Shown: positions 1 through 7,556, counted from the stretch's first letter. The stretch is DNA of 40,070 nt from Streptococcus ovis DSM 16829 (GCF_000380125.1 NZ_KB904567.1:1490-41559), one strand, 5' to 3'. Numbers and translations: made by a program. The notes: generated by a model not told the origin, from the letters alone.

Positions 1-743
1 CTACTCTGAGAGATATTCAGCGTTTTGCTTTTCGCTCAAACAAATTAACTAGTGTTATTATTCCAGAAGGAGTAGAGTCAATTGCTGAAGGTGCTTTTGA
101 TACTAATAATTTGACTAGTGTTCAATTCCCAATACAAGGTAAATTACAGACAATTGGCAGTCGTGCATTTTCTGTGAACCATCTCACAAAAGTAACGATT
201 CCAGAAGGAGTTGAAACAATAGGAGTATCGGCTTTTGCTGAGAATCATTTGTCATTAATAGAACTACCTTCTACTCTGAGAGATATTCAGCGTTTTGCTT
301 TTTACTCAAACAAATTAACTAGTGTTATTATTCCAGAGGGAGTAGAGTCAATTGGTGAAGCTGCTTTTTATACTAATAATTTGACTAGTGTTCAATTCCC
401 AATACAAGGTAAATTACAGACAATTGGCAGTCGTGCATTTTCTGTGAACTATCTCACAAAAGTAACGATTCCAGAAGGAGTTGAAACAATAGGAATAGCT
501 GCATTTTCTGGGAATCAATTATCATCAATAGAACTACCTTCTACTCTGAAAAATATCCAAGGCTATGCTTTTTACTCAAACAAATTAAGTAATGTTTACA
601 TTCCAGATGGAGTCCAGTCAATTGATAGAGGGGCATTTGGTGAAAATCTTATTACGAATATTGAACTTCCAAATCACTTGAATAATAAAGTAGATTATGC
701 TTTTGATTATGGTGTTAACTTTTCTTATCGCGAGCAGAAATAA
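1..743 (+). CDS. Leucine-rich repeat protein (BspA/LRR_5 type), 5' end outside window
   Basis: The reading frame is open from base 3 to the TAA at 741-743, so the N-terminus, and any signal peptide, lies upstream of the window. The protein consists of LRR_5 (BspA-like) repeats of 22-24 residues with the pattern L-x-x-V/I-x-x-P-x-G-V-x-x-I-x-x-x-A-F-x-x-N. Four such repeats form a 90-residue higher-order unit that recurs. Known family: usually exported or surface proteins that bind host or partner proteins. The C-terminus ends shortly after a degenerate last repeat, without an LPxTG motif, membrane segment or wall-binding repeat, so any anchoring must be N-terminal. It is followed by a hairpin shared with the convergent TRIC gene. 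The LRR class is certain; the binding partner cannot be told. Confidence 0.85.
   Translation, partial: TLRDIQRFAFRSNKLTSVIIPEGVESIAEGAFDTNNLTSVQFPIQGKLQTIGSRAFSVNHLTKVTIPEGVETIGVSAFAENHLSLIELPSTLRDIQRFAFYSNKLTSVIIPEGVESIGEAAFYTNNLTSVQFPIQGKLQTIGSRAFSVNYLTKVTIPEGVETIGIAAFSGNQLSSIELPSTLKNIQGYAFYSNKLSNVYIPDGVQSIDRGAFGENLITNIELPNHLNNKVDYAFDYGVNFSYREQK
1..743 (+). repeat. Tandem 270-bp repeat inside the LRR gene
   Basis: The sequence beginning at base 1 (ctactctgagagatattcag) recurs at 271 with only scattered changes through about 485, and again in diverged form at 541. The period is exactly 270 bp, or 90 codons, so length changes by recombination would keep the frame. Copies 1 and 2 are nearly identical at DNA level; the last is shorter and more diverged. 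Confidence 0.9.
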
Positions 744-794
744 CAGAATAAAATCTAGATAATTTTTATGGTTTAGATAGTTCAAAACGCAAGT

Positions 795-834
795 AAAAAC
801 CAATGTTCAAAATTTAATGAACGTTGGTTTTTTT
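795..834. terminator. Bidirectional terminator between LRR gene and TRIC gene
   Basis: A 15-base arm at 795-809 pairs with 818-832 (one G/T mismatch), with A-rich and T-rich flanks usable on both strands. The TRIC stop codon (814-816, minus strand) lies in the loop. Confidence 0.8.
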
Positions 835-1488
835 GGCTTCTTTGACTTGCATATTTGGTAGATTAATCTTGTATTTAATAATGAGAAGTCGAATGAGGAG
901 GAAAATAGTAAAGAGTCCAATGTAGACAGGGATACGGGGAAATTTCAAATCAAGTACCAGAATATGGTAAGAAATTCCTGCGCCTAGTGCAAGAAGTGCA
1001 TAAACGTCTTCTTTTAAGACAATAGGAGTTTCATTGACTAGTAAATCTCGAAGGATTCCACCTCCAACGCCTGTCAAGGTGGCAAGAATGCCAGTGGTCA
1101 TGAAATTCAAGTTCAGTCCCACTCCTGCGCTAGCGCCAATTAGGGAGAAGATAGCTAGACCAATCGAATCAAAAATAAGATTAGTGATGGTCAAAAAACG
1201 ATACATCTGGCTAGTCAAAGTGGTTTCCTGTTTTTTATTGATGACAATCAGGTACATGATGATTCCGACAATAATGGATAAATAAATGGAGGATGGATCT
1301 GTCAAAGCAGCTGGTATATGCCCTATCATTGTATCACGTACAATACCGCCACCAACTGCTGTAATAACGCCTAAAAGAGTAATACCGAAAATATCTAGAT
1401 TCTTTTTAAAGCCTTTGACAACTCCGGAAACAGAAAATGCAATTGTTCCGATATAGTTACAAATCAGTAAGAATAAATCAAAATCCAT
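814..1488 (-). CDS. TRIC-family (UPF0126) membrane protein
   Basis: A 224-residue polytopic membrane protein made of two homologous halves, each with a glycine-rich GGGxxRD motif (GGGIVRDTMIG in the first half, GGGILRDLLVNE in the second). This is the signature of the prokaryotic trimeric intracellular cation (TRIC) channel / YvgT-YadS family. Seven membrane segments are expected; the hydrophobic pattern agrees. The start is ATG at 1488 with AGGAG seven bases upstream. It has its own promoter (1507-1535) divergent from the pyruvate dehydrogenase operon and ends in the terminator shared with the LRR gene. Bacterial members conduct monovalent cations in vitro; the physiological role in streptococci is unknown. 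Confidence 0.88.
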   Translation of the reverse strand: MDFDLFLLICNYIGTIAFSVSGVVKGFKKNLDIFGITLLGVITAVGGGIVRDTMIGHIPAALTDPSSIYLSIIVGIIMYLIVINKKQETTLTSQMYRFLTITNLIFDSIGLAIFSLIGASAGVGLNLNFMTTGILATLTGVGGGILRDLLVNETPIVLKEDVYALLALGAGISYHILVLDLKFPRIPVYIGLFTIFLLIRLLIIKYKINLPNMQVKEAKKTNVH

Positions 1489-1506
1489 ATCAATCTCCTT
1501 TCATTT

Positions 1507-1535
1507 ATCTTAGCATAAAAAGCACTGAGAATCAA
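1507..1535 (-). promoter_or_regulatory. Sigma-A promoter of the TRIC gene
   Basis: On the minus strand TTGATT (1535-1530), a 17-bp spacer and TAAGAT (1512-1507) lie just upstream of the TRIC ribosome-binding site. Confidence 0.7.
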
Positions 1536-1658
1536 CGACGTGGAAGTTTGTGAAAAAATAAACAAATACAGAATAAAATCCGAAACATGATTGTGAAAAA
1601 ACGCACGAAATCAATGATGTAACGGCTTTCTTTTCCATGTAAGAAACAGTTCAAATAT

Positions 1659-1687
1659 TTGCCATTTGTGAATTTTTGGTCTATTAT
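1659..1687 (+). promoter_or_regulatory. Promoter of the pyruvate dehydrogenase operon
   Basis: TTGCCA (1659-1664), 17-bp spacer, TATTAT (1682-1687). The predicted start point is near 1694, which excludes any upstream TTG start for pdhA and fits ATG 1721 with GGAGG at 1712-1716. I found no convincing CcpA cre site in 1489-1720. Confidence 0.7.
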
Positions 1688-1720
1688 AGTAGAGAATCAG
1701 AATTATTATTTGGAGGACTT

Positions 1721-2686
1721 ATGGTTACTATCACAAAAGAGCAACATTTAGAGATGTTCTTGAAAATGCAACAAATCCGCGATGTGGATATGAAGTTGAA
1801 TAAATTGGTACGCCGTGGTTTTGTGCAAGGGATGACACACTTCTCTGTTGGTGAAGAAGCAGCATCGGTTGGTGCAATTGCTGGCTTAACAGACCAAGAC
1901 ATTATCTTCTCAAATCACCGTGGTCACGGTCAAACAATTGCTAAAGGAATTGATATCAATGCGATGATGGCAGAGCTTGCCGGTAAAGCAACAGGTTCAT
2001 CAAAAGGTCGTGGTGGATCGATGCACTTGGCCAACATTGAAAAAGGAAACTATGGAACAAATGGTATCGTTGGTGGCGGGTTTGCTTTGGCAACTGGAGC
2101 AGCTTTGACACAACAATACACAGGGACCAATAACGTTGTGATTGCATTCTCTGGTGATGGTGCTACCAATGAAGGTTCTTTCCATGAATCTGTGAATATG
2201 GCTGCCACTTGGAAACTGCCAGTTATCTTCTTTATCATCAACAATGGTTATGGTATTTCAATGGATATTCAAAAAGCTACAAACACACCATTTTTATACA
2301 CACGTGCGGAAGCTTACGGAATTCCAGGTCACTATGTAGAAGATGGAAATGATGTTGTTGCAGTCTACGAAAAGATGCAAGAAGTACTTGAGTATGTACG
2401 TGGTGGTAATGGTCCAGCTATCGTCGAAGTGAAGTCATACCGTTGGTTTGGTCACTCAACAGCGGATGCTGGTGTGTACCGTACGAAGGAAGAAGTGGAT
2501 GAGTGGAAGAAAAAAGATCCACTTAAGAAATACCGTGAATATTTAACAGCAAACAAGATTGCAACAATTGAAGAATTAGATGCAATTGAGGTGCAAGTGG
2601 CAGACCAAGTTGAAGCGGCTGTGAAATTTGCTCAAGAAAGTCCAGATCCAGATATTTCTGTTGCCTACGAAGACATTTGGGTTTAA
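1721..2686 (+). CDS. pdhA: Pyruvate (acetoin) dehydrogenase E1 component, alpha subunit
   Basis: A 321-residue thiamine-diphosphate-dependent E1-alpha. The ThDP/Mg motif is visible as GDGATNEG (residues 145-152) followed by NN at 174-175; the family signature VGEE near residue 43 and the GRGGSMH loop (about 97-102) are present. With E1-beta it decarboxylates the 2-oxo acid and reductively acetylates the E2 lipoyl group. Streptococcal orthologues are often labelled acetoin dehydrogenase AcoA; because lipoate ligase lies downstream and no acetoin regulator is visible, pyruvate dehydrogenase is more likely. The open frame extends upstream to a TTG at 1676, but that precedes the -10 box; ATG 1721 with GGAGG is the better start. 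First gene of the E1-alpha, E1-beta, E2, E3 operon. Confidence 0.93.
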   Translation: MVTITKEQHLEMFLKMQQIRDVDMKLNKLVRRGFVQGMTHFSVGEEAASVGAIAGLTDQDIIFSNHRGHGQTIAKGIDINAMMAELAGKATGSSKGRGGSMHLANIEKGNYGTNGIVGGGFALATGAALTQQYTGTNNVVIAFSGDGATNEGSFHESVNMAATWKLPVIFFIINNGYGISMDIQKATNTPFLYTRAEAYGIPGHYVEDGNDVVAVYEKMQEVLEYVRGGNGPAIVEVKSYRWFGHSTADAGVYRTKEEVDEWKKKDPLKKYREYLTANKIATIEELDAIEVQVADQVEAAVKFAQESPDPDISVAYEDIWV

Positions 2687-2721
2687 GTTAGATAGAATAC
2701 TTGAAAGGAATAGACAAAGAA

Positions 2722-3717
2722 ATGACTGAAACAAAAGTAATGGCCTTGCGTGAAGCGATTAACTTGGCCATGTCAGAAGAAATGCGTAAAGACGACAAGA
2801 TTTTCTTGATGGGGGAAGATGTTGGAATCTACGGTGGTGACTTTGGTACATCTGTTGGTATGCTGGCTGAATTTGGTGAAAAACGTGTCAAAGATACACC
2901 AATTTCTGAAGCTGCGATTGCAGGTGCAGCTGTTGGTGCTGCGATTACAGGTCTTCGTCCAATTGTTGACTTGACCTTCATGGACTTCATCACGATTGCG
3001 ATGGATGCCATTGTCAACAACGGTGCGAAAAACAACTACATGTTTGGTGGTGGTCTTAAAACCCCTGTTACCTTCCGTGTAGCGTCAGGTTCAGGTATCG
3101 GTTCTGCAGCGCAACACTCACAGGCGCTTGAAGCGTGGATGACACACATCCCAGGAATTAAGGTAGTAGCTCCTGGAACAGTCAATGAAGCAAAAGCTTT
3201 GTTGAAATCATCTATTCAAGATGATAACATCGTTCTTTTCATCGAACCAAAAGCGCAATATGGTAAAAAAGAAGAAGTGAACTTGGATCCAGATTTCTAT
3301 ATTCCACTTGGTAAGGGTGACCTCAAACGTGAAGGTACAGATGTGACTATCGTATCTTACGGTCGTATGTTAGAGCGTGCCATCCAAGCAGCCGATGAAT
3401 TGGCAGCTGAAGGAATTAGCGTAGAAGTAGTAGACCCACGTACCTTGATCCCACTTGATAAAGAGATGATTATCAATTCTGTCAAGAAAACAGGCCGTCT
3501 TGTTCTTGTAAACGATGCTTACAAGACAGGGGGCTACATTGGAGAAATTGCGGCGATGGTAGCAGAGAGCGAAGCATTCGACTACTTAGATGCACCTATC
3601 GTGCGTGTGGCGAGTGATGATGTACCTGTACCATATGCAGCTGTTCTTGAAAATGCTATCTTGCCAAATGTTGAAAAAATCAAAGCTGCCGTGTATAAGG
3701 CGGTTAAAAAAGGCTAA
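2722..3717 (+). CDS. pdhB: Pyruvate (acetoin) dehydrogenase E1 component, beta subunit
   Basis: A 331-residue transketolase-like E1-beta subunit. It begins MTETKVMALREAI, carries the typical GEDVGIYGG segment near residue 33 and EAAIAGAAVGAA, and ends with the transketolase C-terminal domain (VEVVDPRTLIPLD and following). It completes the ThDP site at the interface with PdhA. The start is ATG 2722, preceded by AAAGGA at 2704-2709; the spacing of 12 nt is long. A TTG at 2701 is in frame but has no ribosome-binding site. It lies 35 bp downstream of pdhA, with no terminator between. Confidence 0.93.
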   Translation: MTETKVMALREAINLAMSEEMRKDDKIFLMGEDVGIYGGDFGTSVGMLAEFGEKRVKDTPISEAAIAGAAVGAAITGLRPIVDLTFMDFITIAMDAIVNNGAKNNYMFGGGLKTPVTFRVASGSGIGSAAQHSQALEAWMTHIPGIKVVAPGTVNEAKALLKSSIQDDNIVLFIEPKAQYGKKEEVNLDPDFYIPLGKGDLKREGTDVTIVSYGRMLERAIQAADELAAEGISVEVVDPRTLIPLDKEMIINSVKKTGRLVLVNDAYKTGGYIGEIAAMVAESEAFDYLDAPIVRVASDDVPVPYAAVLENAILPNVEKIKAAVYKAVKKG

Positions 3718-3737
3718 TCATAGCATACAGTTCATGT

Positions 3738-3767
3738 TGCTGGTCGGGTATGTTACCTAGACCAGCA
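3738..3767 (+). other. Hairpin between pdhB and pdhC, no T-run
   Basis: TGCTGGTC (3738-3745) pairs with GACCAGCA (3760-3767), and the inner GGTA (3747-3750) pairs with TACC (3754-3757) around a TGT loop. No run of T follows, so it is unlikely to be a full intrinsic terminator. It could be an RNA-processing or 3'-stabilising element separating E1 from E2 mRNA. Confidence 0.6.
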
Positions 3768-3823
3768 TGACTTTGTTACCCTTACATTGAGAACAAGGTC
3801 AAGCATTCAAGAAGGGAGATACA

Positions 3824-5203
3824 ATGGCAATCGAAATTATCATGCCAAAACTCGGTGTAGATATGCAGGAAGGCGAAATCATCGAGTGGAAAAAACAAGA
3901 AGGCGATGTCATCAATGAGGGTGACGTTATTTTGGAAATGATGTCTGACAAAACCAGTATGGAATTGGAAGCAGAAGAGTCAGGTGTCCTTTTAAAAATC
4001 GTTCACGGAAATGGCGCAGTTGTTCCAGTTACCGAGGTGATTGCCTACATCGGTGCTGAGGGCGAAACAGTAGAAGTCGGAAGCGCTCCTGCTCCAACAA
4101 CTCCAGTAGTGGAGAAGGAAACAGTACAAGTGGTAGCACCTGTAGAAACACCAGCTGCAGCACCAGCCAAACCACAAGGTGGTGGCAAAGTTCGTGCAAC
4201 ACCTGCGGCTCGTAAATCAGCTCGTGACTTAGGCATTGACCTCGGACTTGTACCAGGTACAGGTGCCAACGGTCGTGTGCATAAAGAAGATGTTGAAAAC
4301 TTTAAAGGTGCACAACCAAAAGCCACTCCACTTGCTGCGAAAATGGCTGTTGATAAAGGAATTGATCTTACAACGGTTGTTGGAACGGGTGCTCGTGGTA
4401 AAATTACCAAGGAAGATGTCTTGGCAGTTCTTGCCGCACAAGCTCCTGCAGCACAAGTGGCACCAGTGAAAGAAGAAAAACCTGCTAAAGAATTGCCAGA
4501 AGGCGTTGAAATCATCAAGATGTCCGCAATGCGTAAGGCAATTTCGAAGGGTATGACGCATTCATATCTAACGGCACCAACCTTTACGCTCAATTATGAC
4601 ATTGACATGACTAACCTCATGGCACTTCGCAAGCAAGTCCTTGAACCAATCATGAACAAGACGGGTCTTAAAGTGACCTTCACTGATTTGATTGGTCTAG
4701 CGGTTACTCGTACCTTGATGAAGGAAGAACATCGCTATATGAATGCTTCTCTTATCAATGATGCGCAAGAAATTGAGTTGCACAAATTTGTCAATATCGG
4801 TATCGCAGTTGGTTTGGATGACGGCTTGGTTGTACCAGTTGTCCATGGTGCAGATAAGATGAGTTTGTCCGAATTCGTTGTGGCTTCAAAAGATGTTATC
4901 AAAAAAGCTCAAACTGGTAAGTTGAAGTCAGCTGAAATGTCGGGCTCAACCTTCTCTATTACCAACTTGGGAATGTTCGGAACAAAATCATTTAACCCTA
5001 TCATTAACCAACCAAACTCAGCAATCTTGGGGGTTTCTGCAACAGTTCAAACACCAGTTGTCATCGATGGTGAAATCAAGATTCGTCCAATTATGGGCTT
5101 GAATTTGACCATTGACCACCGTATTATCGACGGTATGAACGGTGCGAAATTCATGGTGGACCTCAAGAACTTACTGGAAAATCCATTGGAATTATTGATC
5201 TGA
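3824..5203 (+). CDS. pdhC: Dihydrolipoamide acetyltransferase (E2) with two peripheral-subunit-binding domains
   Basis: A 459-residue E2. Domains in order: one lipoyl domain (1-80) with the lipoylated lysine K43 in SDKTSME; an Ala/Pro/Val-rich linker; a first peripheral subunit-binding domain (about 123-159, ending GTGANGRVHKEDV); a second copy (about 166-203, ending GTGARGKITKEDV); another Ala/Pro linker; and the catalytic acetyltransferase domain (about 226-459) with the active-site motif DHRIIDG (H432, D436). It transfers the acetyl group from lipoamide to CoA and forms the core of the complex. Most E2 proteins have a single subunit-binding domain, so the tandem pair is unusual. ATG 3824 follows a good site (GAAGGGAG). 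The lipoyl domain is almost identical in protein sequence to that of the E3 gene downstream. Confidence 0.94.
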   Translation: MAIEIIMPKLGVDMQEGEIIEWKKQEGDVINEGDVILEMMSDKTSMELEAEESGVLLKIVHGNGAVVPVTEVIAYIGAEGETVEVGSAPAPTTPVVEKETVQVVAPVETPAAAPAKPQGGGKVRATPAARKSARDLGIDLGLVPGTGANGRVHKEDVENFKGAQPKATPLAAKMAVDKGIDLTTVVGTGARGKITKEDVLAVLAAQAPAAQVAPVKEEKPAKELPEGVEIIKMSAMRKAISKGMTHSYLTAPTFTLNYDIDMTNLMALRKQVLEPIMNKTGLKVTFTDLIGLAVTRTLMKEEHRYMNASLINDAQEIELHKFVNIGIAVGLDDGLVVPVVHGADKMSLSEFVVASKDVIKKAQTGKLKSAEMSGSTFSITNLGMFGTKSFNPIINQPNSAILGVSATVQTPVVIDGEIKIRPIMGLNLTIDHRIIDGMNGAKFMVDLKNLLENPLELLI

Positions 5204-5265
5204 TGACAATATAGAGACCTAGGCTAGAAATAATAGAAGCTTTTAAACAAAAGAAAGAAAGGATG

Positions 5266-5388
5266 TAGAACGAGAGAAAGTGAGAACTGAACCCGAGCGG
5301 AAAGCTCGGAAAAAAGATAAATCGTTTGGAAAATCAGGATTTTCCACGATTTCCTATTTTTCAGTCGCTTTCTTTTCGCTCTTGGTAT
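5266..5388 (+). other. Large foldback element in the pdhC-pdhD gap
   Basis: This gap (5204-5395) holds nested inverted repeats: an imperfect outer pair (about 5267-5291 with 5360-5388), a perfect hairpin CCGAGC/GCTCGG (5293-5298 with 5304-5309), and a strong hairpin AAATCGT-TT-GGAAAATC (5319-5335) with GATTTTCC-ACGATTT (5338-5352), separated by AG with only a two-base bulge. No T-run follows, and no Shine-Dalgarno is visible between the element and the pdhD ATG at 5396. A purine-rich AAAGAAAGG, which looks like a ribosome-binding site, lies on the far side at 5254-5262. It may be a structured leader RNA or a short miniature-element insertion. Confidence 0.55.
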
Positions 5389-5395
5389 CTTAAAC

Positions 5396-7144
5396 ATGGC
5401 AATTGAAATTATTATGCCAAAACTTGGCGTGGACATGCAAGAAGGCGAAATCATCGAATGGAAAAAACAGGAAGGTGATGTTGTCAATGAAGGTGATGTT
5501 ATCTTGGAGATGATGTCTGATAAGACAAGTATGGAATTGGAAGCAGAAGACTCTGGTGTCCTATTGAAAATCGTTCATGGCAATGGTGCAGTCGTACCTG
5601 TTACGGAAGTCATTGCTTATCTCGGTGCAGAAGGGGAAGTGGTTGGTGAAACAGCAGCTCCTGCTGAAGTAGCACAAGCCACAGCTGATCTCAAAGCAGC
5701 TGGTCTTGAAGTGCCTGCCGCACCATCCGTTGCAGCACAAGCACCAAAAGCAGATCTTGCAGCAAATGAATACGACATGATTGTTGTCGGTGGTGGTCCT
5801 GCAGGTTACTACGCAGCGATTCGCGGTGCTCAGCTTGGTGGTAAAGTTGCTATCGTTGAAAAATCAGAATTTGGTGGTACTTGCTTGAATGTTGGATGTA
5901 TTCCAACGAAAACATACCTTAAGAATGCTGAAATTCTTGATGGTCTTAAAATTGCAGCTGGACGTGGTATCAACCTTGCTTCTACGAACTATGCGATTGA
6001 CATGGATAAAACAGTTGACTTTAAGAACTCAGTTGTTCGTACCTTGACTGGTGGCGTTAAAGGTCTTTTGAAGGCTAACAAAGTAACTATGTTCAACGGA
6101 CTTGGTCAAGTTAACCCAGATAAGACAGTTACGATTGGTTCAGAAACTATCAAAGGACGTTCCATCATCCTTGCGACTGGTTCAAAAGTATCACGTATCA
6201 ATATCCCAGGTATTGAATCACCACTTGTATTGACTTCAGATGACATCCTTGACCTGAAAGAAATGCCAAAATCACTTGCTGTTATGGGTGGTGGTGTCGT
6301 TGGTATCGAGCTTGGACTTGTTTGGGCGTCATACGGTGTCCCAGTTACCGTTATTGAAATGGCTGACCGCATCATCCCAGGTATGGATAAGGAAGTCTCA
6401 CTTGAACTTCAAAAAATCCTTTCTAAAAAAGGCATGACCATCAAGACAAACGTTGGTGTGTCAGAAATTGTTGAAGCTAATAACCAATTAACATTGAAAC
6501 TTAACAATGGTGAAGAAGTTGTCGCTGAAAAAGCTCTGCTTTCTATCGGACGTGTACCACAATTGGCTGGCCTTGAAAATCTTAACCTTGAAATGGATCG
6601 TAACCGTATCAAAGTGAATGCCTACCAAGAAACATCTATCCCAGGTATCTATGCTCCAGGAGATGTGAATGGTACGAAAATGCTTGCTCACGCTGCTTAC
6701 CGGATGGGTGAAGTGGCGGCAGAAAATGCAATGCACGGTAATGTTCGTAAAGCGAAACTTGACTACACACCAGCTGCTGTATACACACACCCAGAAGTGG
6801 CAATGGTTGGCTTAACAGAAGAACAAGCGCGTGAACAATATGGAGATGTGTTGGTTGGACGTTCTAGCTTTGCTGGAAATGGTCGTGCGATTGCTTCTAA
6901 CGAAGCACACGGTTTTGTTAAAGTGATTGCAGAACCAAAATACCATGAAATCTTAGGTGTTCATATCATTGGACCAGCTGCGGCAGAACTTGCGAATGAA
7001 GCATCAACAATCATGGAAGCTGAATTGACAGTGGATGATGTCGCTCAATCAATCCACGGACACCCAACCTTCTCAGAAAACATGTATGAAGCCTTCATGG
7101 ATGTTCTTGGAGAGGCTATCCATAACCCACCAAAACGTAAATAA
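5396..7144 (+). CDS. pdhD: Dihydrolipoyl dehydrogenase (E3) with N-terminal lipoyl domain
   Basis: A 582-residue E3 with an extra lipoyl domain (1-80, K43 in SDKTSME), a linker of about 40 residues, then the FAD/NAD disulfide oxidoreductase. Visible motifs: FAD-binding GGGPAG (132-137), redox disulfide C163/C168 in GGTCLNVGCIPTK, a second Rossmann motif MGGGVVGIELG, the FAD-binding APGDVNG segment, and the C-terminal catalytic H556/E561 in HPTFSE. It reoxidises dihydrolipoamide and makes NADH. Lipoyl-bearing E3 proteins are known in streptococci. The ATG at 5396 is fixed by homology of the lipoyl domain to PdhC, yet no Shine-Dalgarno precedes it. Last gene of the pdh operon; a terminator follows at 7162. 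Confidence 0.94.
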   Translation: MAIEIIMPKLGVDMQEGEIIEWKKQEGDVVNEGDVILEMMSDKTSMELEAEDSGVLLKIVHGNGAVVPVTEVIAYLGAEGEVVGETAAPAEVAQATADLKAAGLEVPAAPSVAAQAPKADLAANEYDMIVVGGGPAGYYAAIRGAQLGGKVAIVEKSEFGGTCLNVGCIPTKTYLKNAEILDGLKIAAGRGINLASTNYAIDMDKTVDFKNSVVRTLTGGVKGLLKANKVTMFNGLGQVNPDKTVTIGSETIKGRSIILATGSKVSRINIPGIESPLVLTSDDILDLKEMPKSLAVMGGGVVGIELGLVWASYGVPVTVIEMADRIIPGMDKEVSLELQKILSKKGMTIKTNVGVSEIVEANNQLTLKLNNGEEVVAEKALLSIGRVPQLAGLENLNLEMDRNRIKVNAYQETSIPGIYAPGDVNGTKMLAHAAYRMGEVAAENAMHGNVRKAKLDYTPAAVYTHPEVAMVGLTEEQAREQYGDVLVGRSSFAGNGRAIASNEAHGFVKVIAEPKYHEILGVHIIGPAAAELANEASTIMEAELTVDDVAQSIHGHPTFSENMYEAFMDVLGEAIHNPPKRK

Positions 7145-7161
7145 GCTAGGTAACAAAAAGC

Positions 7162-7187
7162 AAAAAGCTCCCATTGGGAGTTTTTTC
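7162..7187 (+). terminator. Terminator of the pdh operon
   Basis: AAAAAG-CTCCC pairs with GGGAG-TTTTTT around ATT (one bulged G), ending in a T-run at 7181-7186. Confidence 0.8.
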
Positions 7188-7251
7188 TTGTTACAGAAAG
7201 TGTAAAATTTCTTGAATAGATCCAATGTGAATAGACTATCATGAGAGGATA

Positions 7252-7280
7252 TTGTCAATTCTATTGGTGTATGATAACAT
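7252..7280 (+). promoter_or_regulatory. Promoter of the small ORF at 7308
   Basis: TTGTCA (7252-7257), 17-bp spacer, TAACAT (7275-7280). It gives a short transcript that would end at the terminator at 7511-7548. Confidence 0.5.
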
Positions 7281-7307
7281 AAATGAAGAGTATATAGAAA
7301 AAATGGA

Positions 7308-7505
7308 GTGACCTATGAAAAATATCTGGCAATGAACTTTTATTATAATGTATGGAAAAATCGTATTCATTCATCTAAGATAGACTATACAACAGTCAGC
7401 CTTGGTCTGGGATTAGCGAAGGGAGAGTTACGTAGTGATTCTTCTTCCGCATTTGACCGTGATGAAAAAGGCGAGACGGTTATTATGACGGCAATCGCTG
7501 AATAG
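7308..7505 (+). CDS. Small hypothetical protein or gene remnant
   Basis: I do not recognise this 58-65 residue frame. The longest version starts at GTG 7308. Internal ATG 7332 is also possible: a TGGAG ribosome-binding site (7304-7308) is best placed for ATG 7315, which encodes only MKNIWQ and stops at TGA 7333-7335, overlapping ATG 7332 as ATGA. The product could thus be translated by coupling from a six-codon leader, or the gene could be a frameshifted relic. The sequence is charged and polar (ends GETVIMTAIAE) with no membrane segment. It has its own promoter and terminator, which argues that something is expressed here. Confidence 0.35.
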   Translation: MTYEKYLAMNFYYNVWKNRIHSSKIDYTTVSLGLGLAKGELRSDSSSAFDRDEKGETVIMTAIAE

Positions 7506-7510
7506 ATAGT

Positions 7511-7548
7511 AAAAATAGGCAAAATCTTTTATAGATTTGCCTATTTTT
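7511..7548 (+). terminator. Terminator after the small ORF
   Basis: AAAAATAGGCAAAATC (7511-7526) pairs with GATTTGCCTATTTTT (7534-7548) with one extra A. The A/T flanks make it possibly bidirectional. Confidence 0.8.
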
Positions 7549-7556
7549 GATATAAT
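7548..7556 (+). promoter_or_regulatory. Extended -10 promoter of lplA
   Basis: TGATATAAT immediately follows the upstream terminator; the -35 region is weak. The transcript would start near 7563, with AAGGAG and ATG 7597 downstream. Confidence 0.6.

Noticed and set aside
1540-1650. Possible CcpA cre site ahead of pdhA
   Set aside because: No 14-mer matches the cre consensus with both the CG centre and flanking TG/CA.
4045-4593. 182-codon open frame antisense to pdhC
   Set aside because: It lies opposite the Ala/Pro linkers and binding domains of E2, has no ribosome-binding site, and its composition (Ser/Ala/Thr/Gly) is the mirror of the linker codons.
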